A stretch of DNA of 30,148 nt from Candidatus Bathyarchaeota archaeon (GCA_005888695.1 VBBH01000023.1:1-30148); one strand, 5' to 3'; shown: positions 6,782-14,401, counted from the first letter of the stretch. Notes: generated by a model from the letters alone, not told the origin. Numbers and translations: made by a program.

Positions 6782-7642
6782 TCACTCGAAAAGAAAGACC
6801 TCTTCTTCGTATTTTCGGCTTCCGATAATTGAGCCTTCCTCGATCCGTCTAAGCTTCATCCTGCTGAGATGGTCCATTAGCTTCGCTTGCGCAATCTCGG
6901 GCTTGTCAAGTGTCAGCCACTCTACTGGCACCCGTGTTCCTAGAGGTCGAGATGGAATTAGGTGCCTGGTCGTTTTCGGTGGATACAGTCGACCAGAGGA
7001 TGCAACATCCACAACCTCGTCTTTCTCAAGTTTGACTGTCGAGAGAACGAGAGTTGCTTCTGGAATGATCTCCGGTTTCTTGTCGACGTAAGAGACACTC
7101 AAGCCTTTTTCACGCAGGAATTTCTCGACCCGGAAGGAGGTCCTGAAAGAGTCTAAAGTATCTTCTGGCCGTGGTGACTCGAAGACTATTGATCGATCCT
7201 GATCCTCAATTACGGCCGCCACTCTTCTCCGGTCCAGCAGCTCTCTTGCAGCTGCCCTTTCCTCATTTTTCATGCTCAGCCCAAGATTTTGAAGGCCCGG
7301 CCATAAATCATCCAGCTTCCCTGATATAATTAATCGATACCAACGCTCGACCCTTATCCCAGGATTGTTGTAGTCAACAAGTGCAACCGGGGCAAGGCGG
7401 CAGTTCATTCGTCTCAGAGCTACCAATCTGTGATTTCCATCCAGTACGACGCCTGTCCTCGCATCAGCGAGGAGTGGATGCCTGAGGACTTTGTCCTGGC
7501 GGATTGACCGAGACAATGACAAGAGTTCGTCCTCCAATACCTCTTCATGCGGCTTCAATGACTCTAGGCGCTTAATGCCTATGATAATCGGGATCTTCGC
7601 GTCTTTGATCTGAAAGCCTGACCGCTCTGGATGCAATTCCAA
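6782..7642 (-). CDS. ParB/sulfiredoxin-fold protein, SerK-like
   Basis: The protein (286 residues, TTG start at 7642) has a ParB-like N-terminal domain. LKPHEEV lies near residue 30, followed by a helix with IRQDKVLRHPLL and VVLDGNHRLVALRRM near 67-81. The same motifs (LKPHEEV and DGHHR) occur in the archaeal ADP-dependent free-serine kinase SerK, so serine phosphorylation for cysteine/phosphoserine metabolism is a reasonable guess. H-to-N in DGNHR is a difference from many members. The C-terminal half is alpha/beta and contains PRPEDTLDSFRTSFRVEKFLREKG. No DNA-binding helix-turn-helix as in true ParB is seen. It leads a two-gene unit with the MoaD-like gene; a CTTAAG at 7687-7692 may be its TATA box. 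Confidence 0.75.
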   Translation of the reverse strand: MELHPERSGFQIKDAKIPIIIGIKRLESLKPHEEVLEDELLSLSRSIRQDKVLRHPLLADARTGVVLDGNHRLVALRRMNCRLAPVALVDYNNPGIRVERWYRLIISGKLDDLWPGLQNLGLSMKNEERAAARELLDRRRVAAVIEDQDRSIVFESPRPEDTLDSFRTSFRVEKFLREKGLSVSYVDKKPEIIPEATLVLSTVKLEKDEVVDVASSGRLYPPKTTRHLIPSRPLGTRVPVEWLTLDKPEIAQAKLMDHLSRMKLRRIEEGSIIGSRKYEEEVFLFE

Positions 7643-7707
7643 GAGTGTGTAATGTCCTTCTAGGACTAGGGTCTAGTGCCTAGAGGCTTAAGATGTCTTG
7701 TACTTTT

Positions 7708-7722
7708 GGTAAGAAAAAATAC
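7708..7722 (-). terminator. T-tract terminator after eS17
   Basis: On the minus strand GTATTTTTTCTTACC follows the eS17 stop by about 20-30 nt. A run of six T without a needed hairpin is typical of archaeal termination. Confidence 0.45.
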
Positions 7723-7740
7723 GACGCTGTCAGGGAAGTT

Positions 7741-7983
7741 TTAGGCTTCTTGCTCGGCTTCCATTTGCATTCCGCCCTCAGGGGCGGAGGCTCGGGTTTC
7801 TTCAGTGATCTTTAGCCGGGTAATGTACCCGATCACTCTATTCCGCATTCTTTTTGTCCGCGCTTCGACTAGTAGCACAAGGGCCTTCTTGTTAGCTTCA
7901 AAATCTTTGTTGAATTTTTCCGGATAGCGAGCGACCATATCCCTGGCTACCTTTTTGACTGCAGCTATCCGAACTTTCCCCAA
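7741..7983 (-). CDS. rps17e: ribosomal protein eS17
   Basis: The 80-residue product starts at TTG 7983. It reads MGKVRIAAVKKVARDMVARYPEKF, then NKDFEANKK and KRMRNRVIGYITRL. These are the signature segments of eS17 (GxVRxxxVKRxAxxLxxxYPxxF; LRNRxAGYxTRL). The last about 20 residues are acidic and Ala/Glu-rich, a common archaeal extension. It belongs to the small ribosomal subunit. It is divergent from the histone gene across a 70-nt gap that holds one AT-rich element. Confidence 0.88.
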   Translation of the reverse strand: MGKVRIAAVKKVARDMVARYPEKFNKDFEANKKALVLLVEARTKRMRNRVIGYITRLKITEETRASAPEGGMQMEAEQEA

Positions 7984-8027
7984 TCACACACTCTCTAAGC
8001 TTGGACTGGTCTGACCGTCCGCTGAGG

Positions 8028-8036
8028 TTTAAATAT
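8028..8036. promoter_or_regulatory. TATA element shared by the eS17 and histone genes
   Basis: TTTAAATAT is nearly symmetrical and is the only AT-rich box between the two divergent genes. For the histone it predicts a start near 8058; for eS17, a start near 8006 with a leader of about 23 nt. It may serve both directions. Confidence 0.5.
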
Positions 8037-8053
8037 CTTGGTTTTGCGAAGCG

Positions 8054-8290
8054 TTGAACTGTTCGCGTTTGGTAAAAGGAGGAGAAATATCATCGGCAGC
8101 TGTGCGTCGACTGATTCGCAAGGGCGGTGCCGGACGCGTCGGGGGCGATGCTGCCAAAGAGCTTCGTAAAGTGATCGAAGAGCTTGCGGTTATTATCGGA
8201 AAGGAATCCATCGAGATGGCGAAGCATGCTGGTCGCACTACTGTTCGGGCAGAGGATATCCGTCTGGCTGCGAAACGTCACCAATTGTAG
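8054..8290 (+). CDS. archaeal histone
   Basis: The histone fold is clear: SSAAVRRLIRKGGAGRV (alpha1/L1), DAAKELRKVIEELAVIIGKESIEMAKHAGR (long alpha2), TTVRAEDIRLAAKR (L2/alpha3). AGRTTVRAEDI is the family signature. The size is that of a single-domain DNA-wrapping histone. The start is uncertain. TTG 8054 gives 78 residues, but the promoter predicts transcription from about 8058. TTG 8069 gives MVKGGEISSAAV. A strong Shine-Dalgarno (AAAAGGAGG, 8074-8082) lies inside the extended frame, just before an in-frame ATA at 8087, which is where homologous histones begin. Confidence 0.88.
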   Translation: MNCSRLVKGGEISSAAVRRLIRKGGAGRVGGDAAKELRKVIEELAVIIGKESIEMAKHAGRTTVRAEDIRLAAKRHQL

Positions 8291-8329
8291 GTTTACGCAT
8301 CCGTCGGATTTTCATAGCTGAAAAGAGGC

Positions 8330-8337
8330 TTTAAAAC
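8330..8337 (+). promoter_or_regulatory. TATA box of the thermosome gene
   Basis: TTTAAAAC, preceded by purine-rich GAAAAGAGG (BRE-like), lies 50 nt before TTG 8380. A start near 8360 leaves a short leader that carries AAGGGAGAT as a ribosome-binding site. Confidence 0.55.
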
Positions 8338-8379
8338 ATAGTTCTAGATCGGGGGACGGACAAGGGAGATAATTCGAGT

Positions 8380-10002
8380 TTGGCATATTTAGCAGGTCAA
8401 CAAGTTCTCATATTGAAAGAGGGATCCGGCCGAAGCAGAGGTAAGGACGCGCAGAGGTCCAACATTAGCGCCGCAAGAATTGTATGTGAAGTTATCCGCA
8501 CGACTCTTGGCCCAAGAGGGATGGACAAAATGCTTGTCGATAGCTTGGGAGATGTCACTGTCACAAGTGACGGTGCGACCGTTCTGGATGAGATTGATGT
8601 GCAGCATCCTGCTGCGAAGATGCTCGTGGAGATTGCTAAGACGCAGGATGATGAAGTGGGAGATGGGACGACCACCGCGGTCGTCTTGGCCGGGGAGTTA
8701 TTGAAGAAAGCAGAGGGTCTTCTGGACCAAGGGCTCCATCCAACTATTATAACTGCAGGCTACAGAAAAGCCGCCGACTATGCTGTAAAAACTTTGAACG
8801 AGATAGCTGTGCCGGTCAAGCTTGACGATACGGAATCTCTTCGGAAGATCGCTATTACTGCGATGCATGGTAAGGGGCTGGGCTCTGGCACAGAACATTT
8901 TGCCAATATTGCAGTTGAAGCCGTCACGCAAGTTATGGAGAAGCGAGGCGACGCTTACACGGCGGACATTGACAATATCCAACTCGTGAAGAAGGAGGGA
9001 AAGAGCCTCCTCGACACTTCACTGGTAAGAGGGGTTATTATTGACAAGGAAGTTGTCCATCCTGGCATGCCGAAGCGAATAGAAAATGCGAAGATTGCAT
9101 TACTGGACACTCCGATGGAGATCGAGAAGACGGAGTTCAGTGCGGAGATCAAAATCTCGAATCCACAACAGATGCAGGCATTCCTGGACGAGGAAACGAA
9201 TCTCATGAAAGAGATGGCTGAAAAGATCAAAGGGTCGGGTGCGAACGTTGTACTTTGCCAGAAAGGGATAGATGAGGTCGCGCAATCATTCCTCGCCCGA
9301 TACGGAATCTTGGCCGCCCGCAGGATCAAGAAATCCGATATCGAGAAGCTATCGAAGGCCACTGGCGCAAAGATAGTGACCAATCTAGATGATCTTCAGA
9401 AAGAAGATCTTGGCTTTGCAGGCAGAGTTGAAGAGCGAAAGATCGGTGATGACAAGATGATATTCATTGAGGAGGCCAAGGACCCGAAGGCGGTTAGCAT
9501 CTTGATCCGGGCTGGACTAGAAAGGCTTGTTGACGAGGCAGAAAGGGCCTTGAAAGACGCCTTGTACGTGTTGATCGATGTTGTTCGCAAGAACAAGATA
9601 GTCGGAGGAGGAGGAGCAGTGGAGATGGAGTTGGCGAAACGGTTGCGAGATTATGCGACAAAGATCGGAGGAAGAGAGCAGTTGGCAGTCGAGGCATTTG
9701 CAGAATCTTTCGAGTCAATCCCGAGAACACTGGCGGACAATGCTGGGCTTCATCCGATCGATATTATGGTAGGCTTGAGATCGGCACACGAGTCCAAGGG
9801 GTTGTGGAACGGAGTCAACGTACATACTGGAAAGATCGTGGACATGATGGAAGAGGGTGTTTTGGAACCCTTGAAAGTCAAGGAGCACGCTGTACGCTCA
9901 GCCTCAGAGGTTGCCTCAATGATACTGCGTATCGACGATGTAATCGCTGCGGCTAAGCCGCCGCCGGCGCCGCCAGGGCCACCTGGTGGTCATGCTGACT
10001 AG
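8380..10002 (+). CDS. thsA: thermosome subunit (group II chaperonin)
   Basis: At 540 residues this is a full-length CCT/TRiC-type chaperonin subunit. [11 protein letters not shown] and [11 protein letters not shown] form the N-terminal equatorial nucleotide site, and [19 protein letters not shown] is the catalytic ATPase loop. GADVVL-like [19 protein letters not shown] is the apical domain, and [23 protein letters not shown] the C-terminal equatorial part. The tail is Pro/Gly-rich ([14 protein letters not shown]) rather than the usual GGM repeats. It folds cytosolic proteins in a double-ring complex using ATP. It stands alone with its own promoter. TTG 8380 was taken as start for its ribosome-binding site and the conserved AxLxGQQVLIL beginning. 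Confidence 0.95.
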   Translation: MAYLAGQQVLILKEGSGRSRGKDAQRSNISAARIVCEVIRTTLGPRGMDKMLVDSLGDVTVTSDGATVLDEIDVQHPAAKMLVEIAKTQDDEVGDGTTTAVVLAGELLKKAEGLLDQGLHPTIITAGYRKAADYAVKTLNEIAVPVKLDDTESLRKIAITAMHGKGLGSGTEHFANIAVEAVTQVMEKRGDAYTADIDNIQLVKKEGKSLLDTSLVRGVIIDKEVVHPGMPKRIENAKIALLDTPMEIEKTEFSAEIKISNPQQMQAFLDEETNLMKEMAEKIKGSGANVVLCQKGIDEVAQSFLARYGILAARRIKKSDIEKLSKATGAKIVTNLDDLQKEDLGFAGRVEERKIGDDKMIFIEEAKDPKAVSILIRAGLERLVDEAERALKDALYVLIDVVRKNKIVGGGGAVEMELAKRLRDYATKIGGREQLAVEAFAESFESIPRTLADNAGLHPIDIMVGLRSAHESKGLWNGVNVHTGKIVDMMEEGVLEPLKVKEHAVRSASEVASMILRIDDVIAAAKPPPAPPGPPGGHAD

Positions 10003-10105
10003 AACCGCAATCAAACTTCGCATCTTTCAACGGCCGGGAGTTCACTCTGTGAATGCTCTCGTAAATTAGGGCCGGTGGATTTCTGTGGTGTCCTAACAGA
10101 GGCTA

Positions 10106-10114
10106 ACTTTTAAG
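10106..10114 (+). promoter_or_regulatory. TATA box of tRNA-Glu
   Basis: ACTTTTAAG is centred 29 nt upstream of the tRNA 5' end at 10140. It is the only AT-rich element in the 137-nt gap after the thermosome gene, in which I see nothing else. It may also drive the AK6 gene that follows directly. Confidence 0.5.
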
Positions 10115-10139
10115 CAGACATAATTCCATTTCTCGAACG

Positions 10140-10263
10140 GCTCCGGTAGTATAGACCGGTCCGCAGCAAAACGTTGCTGGCCGATAGTATGCCGGACTCT
10201 CGATCCGGCGACCCGGGTTCAAAAGCCTCCTCCCAAGGGAAGCTGAATGTCCCGGCCGGAGCA
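10140..10263 (+). tRNA. tRNA-Glu (CTC) with D-loop and T-loop introns
   Basis: The acceptor GCTCCGG (10140-10146) pairs with CCGGAGC (10256-10262); discriminator A and an encoded CCA (10264-10266) follow. The anticodon arm CCGGA-CTCTCGA-TCCGG gives CTC (Glu). The D arm is interrupted: GTATAGACCGG is followed by a 20-24-nt insert containing CAGCAAAACGTTGCTG (a 5-bp hairpin) before ATAGTAT. The T arm CCGGG-TTCAAA is interrupted by about 26 nt containing TCCCAAGGGA before TCCCGG. Both introns are at non-canonical places and the anticodon loop has none. Precise splice points cannot be fixed by eye. Confidence 0.85.
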
Positions 10264-10285
10264 CCATACACCACTACATACAGAA

Positions 10286-10858
10286 TTGGCAATCTTGATA
10301 CTAATTACCGGCACCCCAGGAGTGGGCAAGTCCATTCTGGCGTCCAAACTTTCAAAGAAACTCGACTGTCAGCAGGTCGACATCAGTACCCTTGTTAGGA
10401 CGAAAGAGTTGTACACTAGGGTAGACAAGAAACGGAGGACCCTGGTCGCTGACGAGAAACGTCTAACGTCAGCTGTGAGCAAGATAATCCATGAAAACAA
10501 CAATAGGTGCCTTGTGATATCGACCCACTTTCTAGGTGGATATCTGCCGACTAGGCAGGTCAAGTACTGCTTTGTGTTGCGGTTGCATCCAGAGAAGCTT
10601 CGCAAGAGGCTGGCATCACGCCGTTGGTCCCCGTCGAAGATACGTGAGAATGTTGAAGCTGAATTGATCGGTGTTTGCCAGTTCGAGGCGGTAGCCCTGC
10701 TGGGACGCAAAAGAGTCCACGAAATCGATACGACAGGGAAGTCCTCGAACAGGGTATTGAGAGAGGTCAGCAATTTGGTTGACGGGAAGAAGAAAGATAT
10801 CGGGAATGCGGGAGTCGTTGATTGGCTCGAGACTTACGACTTGAATATATGGGGTTGA
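10286..10858 (+). CDS. AK6/Fap7-type adenylate kinase
   Basis: ILITGTPGVGKS near the N terminus is the P-loop of the AK6 (hCINAP/Fap7) group. It is followed by ERL-like DKKRRTLVADEKRL, the Asp-less ISTHFLGGYLP segment, and the lid/base pattern LRLHPEKLRKRLASRRWSPSKIRENVEAELI, which is highly typical. Family members phosphorylate AMP and, with uS11, help the last step of small-subunit maturation. An ATG at 10247 exists but lies inside the tRNA-Glu T-loop intron, so I start at TTG 10286 (190 residues), where homologues begin. It is the first gene of a run with a zinc ribbon, Lsm and ArcTGT genes, all related to RNA maturation. Confidence 0.82.
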   Translation: MAILILITGTPGVGKSILASKLSKKLDCQQVDISTLVRTKELYTRVDKKRRTLVADEKRLTSAVSKIIHENNNRCLVISTHFLGGYLPTRQVKYCFVLRLHPEKLRKRLASRRWSPSKIRENVEAELIGVCQFEAVALLGRKRVHEIDTTGKSSNRVLREVSNLVDGKKKDIGNAGVVDWLETYDLNIWG

Positions 10859-11073
10859 AGAGTTCGGCTATAGACAAGGAAGCCTACGGAATAGTATCCT
10901 GTCCTTATTGTAAGTCGCTTCTTATCGCTGACACTGGCTACAGGAGCAAATCATGTTTTCATTGCGGGAAGCGGTTTCAACTAAACGATAGACCTGTTCT
11001 CGGCTCAGGCAGGAACGCAAGAGAAGCTAGAGAATTACTTTCGAAGATGAAGGCCCAAGCAGACCAAAGATGA
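10849..11073 (+). CDS. DUF1922-like zinc-ribbon protein
   Basis: The product of about 75 residues overlaps the end of the AK6 gene (ATG 10849, or TTG 10855 in a TTGA overlap). It contains YGIVSCPYCKSLLIADTGYRS and SCFHCGKRF, a four-Cys zinc ribbon (CxxC...CxxC). A basic-acidic helix ARELLSKMKAQ follows. The pattern fits the archaeal DUF1922 zinc-ribbon family, whose function is unknown. Coupling to AK6 and position before Lsm suggest an RNA- or ribosome-linked role, by context only. Confidence 0.72.
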   Translation: MGLKSSAIDKEAYGIVSCPYCKSLLIADTGYRSKSCFHCGKRFQLNDRPVLGSGRNAREARELLSKMKAQADQR

Positions 11074-11129
11074 TATAGCCCTAGACTAGCAGCCCTATTC
11101 TTCAAAGGGCGTGGAGTAGAAGTAACGAA

Positions 11130-11564
11130 TTGTCCTCAACAGCTGACAGAAGATTCATGGAAGAACTCTCCGGACTCCTTCAGAGGAATGTGAGCATCCT
11201 CACGTCCACTGGCAAAACCTTCACCGGGACACTTTCAGGGATTGACACGGACACTTTGAGTTTGTGTCTGACGAACGCAAAGGACGATAAGGGAGCTGGG
11301 ATGCACAAGGTCTTTCTAAACGGGGACACGATTATGCAGATCTCAAGCTTCGAGAAACCATTCGATCTTCCTAGCCTAGGAGAGCGATTAGAACGGGTCT
11401 TCCCACGGATGGTTCGAGTCATGGAGGACGCCGGGGTAATCGTTGTAATGGATCGGATCAGAGTATCAGAGAAGGGGATCATCGAGGGATCAGGACCTGC
11501 TGCCGAGCGGGTTCAGAAGGTCTACGAAGAGTTCATCCGGGAAAAAGCACGACCTCAAGCCTAG
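11130..11564 (+). CDS. Lsm/Sm-like protein with C-terminal domain (SmAP3-like)
   Basis: Residues 8-75 carry the Sm fold: FMEELSGLLQRNVSILTSTGKTFTGTLSGIDTDTLSLCL (Sm1) and KVFLNGDTIMQISSFE (Sm2, with LNGD in place of the usual IRG). A second domain of about 60 residues follows (LPSLGERLERVFPRMVRVMEDAGVIVVMDRIRVSEKG...). This architecture is known from crenarchaeal SmAP3. Sm-like proteins form rings that bind U-rich RNA. It starts at TTG 11130, 56 nt after the zinc-ribbon gene, and is followed by tgtA after 29 nt, so it is probably in the same transcript. Confidence 0.82.
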   Translation: MSSTADRRFMEELSGLLQRNVSILTSTGKTFTGTLSGIDTDTLSLCLTNAKDDKGAGMHKVFLNGDTIMQISSFEKPFDLPSLGERLERVFPRMVRVMEDAGVIVVMDRIRVSEKGIIEGSGPAAERVQKVYEEFIREKARPQA

Positions 11565-11593
11565 CTTGAACTAGAGTCAGCTCACGGCAACAA

Positions 11594-13165
11594 TTGAGTT
11601 TTCGGATCCGTTCCAAAGATCTCGCAGCCCGGACCGGAACATTAGAGACGAAGAGCGGGGTATTTCAGACCCCGCATATGTTCCCCGTTATTGATCCCAA
11701 CCGTCCACAATCGACTAGGGCACTCTTGAAAGGGACGGACTCAGAGGCGATAATGACCAACGCCTATCTCTTGAGGAGGGGACAGACGAGGCCGCTCAAG
11801 CTTGAACTACACAAATACCTAGGCTTCAAAAGGCCAATTGCAACCGACTCGGGCGCTTATCAAATCTTAGAGTTTGGCGAAGTAGCCGTAAGCCCGAAGG
11901 AAATAGTTCAGTACCAGGAAGAGATCAACAGCGACATTGCTGTGATACTAGATGTCCCAACAGGTTTCCGGACGAGTCTCCAACGAGCAAAATGGACAGT
12001 GGACGAGACCATCCGCCGAGCCGACGAAGCTTTACAGTCGATTACCCGGAAAGACATTCTCTGGGTCGGCCCAGTTCAAGGCGGCGTCCATCTATTAGAG
12101 GTAGAAAGATCTGCGAGAGAGATGGGCAAGAGAGATTTTGCGATCTATGCACTAGGCAGCCCGACCGAGTTAATGGAAACACAACACTTCGACATTCTCG
12201 TCGATATGATCGTGGCGGCAAAGAAGGCCTTGCCAATCTCGAAACCTCTGCATTTGTTCGGCGCTGGTCATCCAGCGACATTTCCGTTCTTCGTAGCTCT
12301 AGGCTGCGATCTTTTCGACTCCGCAGCCTACGCCTTGTACGCGAAACAGGGCAAATACTTCACGCCAGAGGGGACTCTCAAAGTGGACGAGATGGAGGAG
12401 CTACCTTGTAATTGCCCAACGTGTCGTGGCAATACAGCGAATTCTATCCGCGATCTTTCACTGGAGGAGAAGGAGATGTTACTTTCCCGGCACAACTTGT
12501 ACGTCTGCATCTCGGAGCTGCGAAAGATACGCGAGATGATACGAACGGGACGTCTTTGGGAAATGTTGGAGATAAGATCGCACGCGCATCCGGCGTTCAA
12601 GAGATGCTTCGAACGCTTGGCTTTTCACTCAGAATTTCTGGAACGATATAATCCGGCGGTCAAGCTCCACGGGATCTTCTACTATGGACCATCGACAGAT
12701 ACACGGCCGGAGATTCAGAGGTATTCGACAAAACTGGAAATGGCTGTTGAGCCGAGCGCGAAATGGTTAGTGCTGCTTCCTTCAGGTTGGAGGAGGCCAT
12801 TTCATCAGGACCCGGGGCTCGACCCAGTGGTAAGAGAGCTTCGGGAAATGGAGGGCGTCTCGATCGTCTTCTACTCTTTAGCATATGGTCCTGTCCCCTT
12901 GGAACTTGATGAGGCATATCCTATTCCTCACACTGACATCTATGACCCAGGATCATCAGATGGCTACGAGCGATCCGGGATCAAGGTCGCAGAATACGTC
13001 AAAAAGACGGATCCTAAACAAATTCTGCTCGTCCATGGCACGGGACCATTGGGGAAACATATCGAGACGAAGTTGAGAGAGAATGAACTCTCCGGAAAGT
13101 TGAAGATCGGAACCTTGAGAGAGGCTGTGGGCCTTATTGCTACTGGGATTCTCATGGCTAGTTGA
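11594..13165 (+). CDS. tgtA: archaeosine tRNA-guanine(15) transglycosylase, PUA-less
   Basis: The N-terminal 320 residues are the TGT barrel: DSGAYQIL (D85, general acid/base), FDSAAYALYA (nucleophile Asp region) and the zinc site CNCPTCR. The enzyme swaps G15 of tRNA for preQ0, the first step to archaeosine. The second half, with the motif YGPVPLELDEAYP, is the ArcTGT C-terminal domain. The 523-residue length ends at LREAVGLIATGILMAS without a clear PUA domain, which in full-length ArcTGT (about 580 residues) binds tRNA. The PUA may be supplied by another protein. Start is TTG 11594, supported by the family opening FRIRSKDLAARTGTLET. Confidence 0.92.
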   Translation: MSFRIRSKDLAARTGTLETKSGVFQTPHMFPVIDPNRPQSTRALLKGTDSEAIMTNAYLLRRGQTRPLKLELHKYLGFKRPIATDSGAYQILEFGEVAVSPKEIVQYQEEINSDIAVILDVPTGFRTSLQRAKWTVDETIRRADEALQSITRKDILWVGPVQGGVHLLEVERSAREMGKRDFAIYALGSPTELMETQHFDILVDMIVAAKKALPISKPLHLFGAGHPATFPFFVALGCDLFDSAAYALYAKQGKYFTPEGTLKVDEMEELPCNCPTCRGNTANSIRDLSLEEKEMLLSRHNLYVCISELRKIREMIRTGRLWEMLEIRSHAHPAFKRCFERLAFHSEFLERYNPAVKLHGIFYYGPSTDTRPEIQRYSTKLEMAVEPSAKWLVLLPSGWRRPFHQDPGLDPVVRELREMEGVSIVFYSLAYGPVPLELDEAYPIPHTDIYDPGSSDGYERSGIKVAEYVKKTDPKQILLVHGTGPLGKHIETKLRENELSGKLKIGTLREAVGLIATGILMAS

Positions 13166-13867
13166 CTAGGCGTACATTCGTTGCAAGGATCCCTTTGTCA
13201 ATCGACTCCTGCGGTCGAAGTCTCGCTCAACAAACTTCGCATCCTTCAACAATTCTTCCACCTTAACTCTAAATCCGTAGGCCTTTGATATTCTGCGGAT
13301 AGCTAGGGCTGCAGCTCCCGGGTCTGTGCGGGCGGGGTCGGCGAAGGGAAGTACGGCGACCGCGGGGAAGTCGTGTATCTCAAATTCGCTTAGCATAACC
13401 GCCAATGGTCCGTACACTAATAGACCGGGTTCCAAGACTTCTCCGGTAACGTTTCTGGCCCCGTCAAAGTAAGCACCGGTCGGGACAATGCAGTATCGGT
13501 CCTTACTGCGCTTGTAGGACGAGTCGAGTCCACCTATCAGTACTGCATCTTTGAACCGTTGATCGACGGCCCAGTCGGCGAGGACCTTGGCAAACTCTGC
13601 CTCTTCGCTCTTGTGGGGTGAGAATTCTAGCTTCACCAGGATTGTTTTTCCCTTCCTGTAGACCTCAAAGGGGGTCACGAGTCCTCCGTCAGCTGTGCCA
13701 ACCCATGGCGGAGGATTCTCAACCTCGATGAAACCGATCCTTACTGCCTTGAGAGCGTGGATGAGATAAGAAGTTGCTAGATATCCGGTCAGACCAACAC
13801 CATGGAAGCCCGTGATCAAAGTGGAACCCTTCAATCCCTTTTGATCTACAAGGACACGAACTGGCAT
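13166..13867 (-). CDS. PAC2-family proteasome assembly chaperone with HbYX tail
   Basis: The 233-residue protein has the PAC2 pattern: LITGFHGVGLTGYLATSYLIHAL, then a strand IGFIE and a PPP turn, DAVLIGGLDSSY, TGAYFDGARNVTGEVLEPGLLVYGPLAVMLSEF, and AVAVLPFADPARTDPGAAALAIRRI. These proteins (archaeal PbaA/PbaB) assist or bind the 20S proteasome. The chain ends M-Y-A, matching the hydrophobic-Tyr-any (HbYX) signature by which activators dock into the alpha ring. Its stop directly abuts the convergent tgtA stop. A minus-strand AGTTTAAG at 13925-13932 is a plausible TATA box. Confidence 0.85.
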   Translation of the reverse strand: MPVRVLVDQKGLKGSTLITGFHGVGLTGYLATSYLIHALKAVRIGFIEVENPPPWVGTADGGLVTPFEVYRKGKTILVKLEFSPHKSEEAEFAKVLADWAVDQRFKDAVLIGGLDSSYKRSKDRYCIVPTGAYFDGARNVTGEVLEPGLLVYGPLAVMLSEFEIHDFPAVAVLPFADPARTDPGAAALAIRRISKAYGFRVKVEELLKDAKFVERDFDRRSRLTKGSLQRMYA

Positions 13868-14034
13868 CGGTGTGGCTCAACCTCGACTCGTTCGATTGAT
13901 GGTTCTCTGTGTCAGAAGGTTCGGCTTAAACTCACCTGATGCTTTCAGCGACCATGAGAATTCATTATTGTCGATAAGGTAGGCCAGCGGCCTGAAAGGC
14001 CTATGACGATTGGAAGCTTATCGAAGCTCCAACG

Positions 14035-14043
14035 TTTTAATAA
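14035..14043 (+). promoter_or_regulatory. TATA box of the multi-intron tRNA locus
   Basis: TTTTAATAA lies 32 nt before the first GCCGCCG (14071) and 50 nt before the second (14089), which is an alternative acceptor 5' strand. Between 13868 and 14034 I see only the PAC2 promoter and no gene. Confidence 0.5.
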
Positions 14044-14088
14044 ACCCCTGAAAACTTCCGGTTTGATAGTGCCGCCGGCGACTAGCGA

Positions 14089-14263
14089 GCCGCCGTTTCC
14101 TCAAGTAATGAGGTGACGAAAGCTCAGTGGTTAGAGCAGCGGACCTGGCAGTAATGCTGGGGCTGAAGCTGTTAAAGTGCGAACGCCACTGTCGCAACCC
14201 GTTGGTCAGAGCGCTCTTTCAATTCGAAAGGCGCGATTAGAGGTTCGAACCCTCTCGGCGGCG
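14089..14263 (+). tRNA. multi-intron tRNA, probably tRNA-Asn (GTT); identity unresolved
   Basis: The 3' half is unambiguous: AGAGG-TTCGAAC-CCTCT (14239-14255), acceptor CGGCGGC (14256-14262), discriminator G, encoded CCA (14264-14266). The matching acceptor GCCGCCG occurs twice (14071-14077 and 14089-14095). The D arm GCTC-AGTGGTTA-GAGC is at 14122-14137. An insert of about 24 nt with hairpin CCTCA/TGAGG separates acceptor and D arm; its removal gives GCCGCCGTAGCTCAG. After the stem strand GCGGA (14139-14143) nearly 95 nt precede the T arm. They hold CTGTTAA (an Asn anticodon loop, 14169-14175) and a second loop-like CTTTCAA. Acceptor plus discriminator G match archaeal tRNA-Asn; tRNA-Glu (TTC) is the alternative. 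At least two introns must exist. Confidence 0.6.
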
Positions 14264-14401
14264 CCAACAACTCTGAGGCGCATATGGTTATGATTAGGTA
14301 TGATCTTAAGGATTGAGACACTAAAGATTGCACCTGGAGCCCGGTGAGTGACGAAAAATCCCTAAACTCATCGCGATGAGATTAATAATCCCCAAACTGA
14401 A

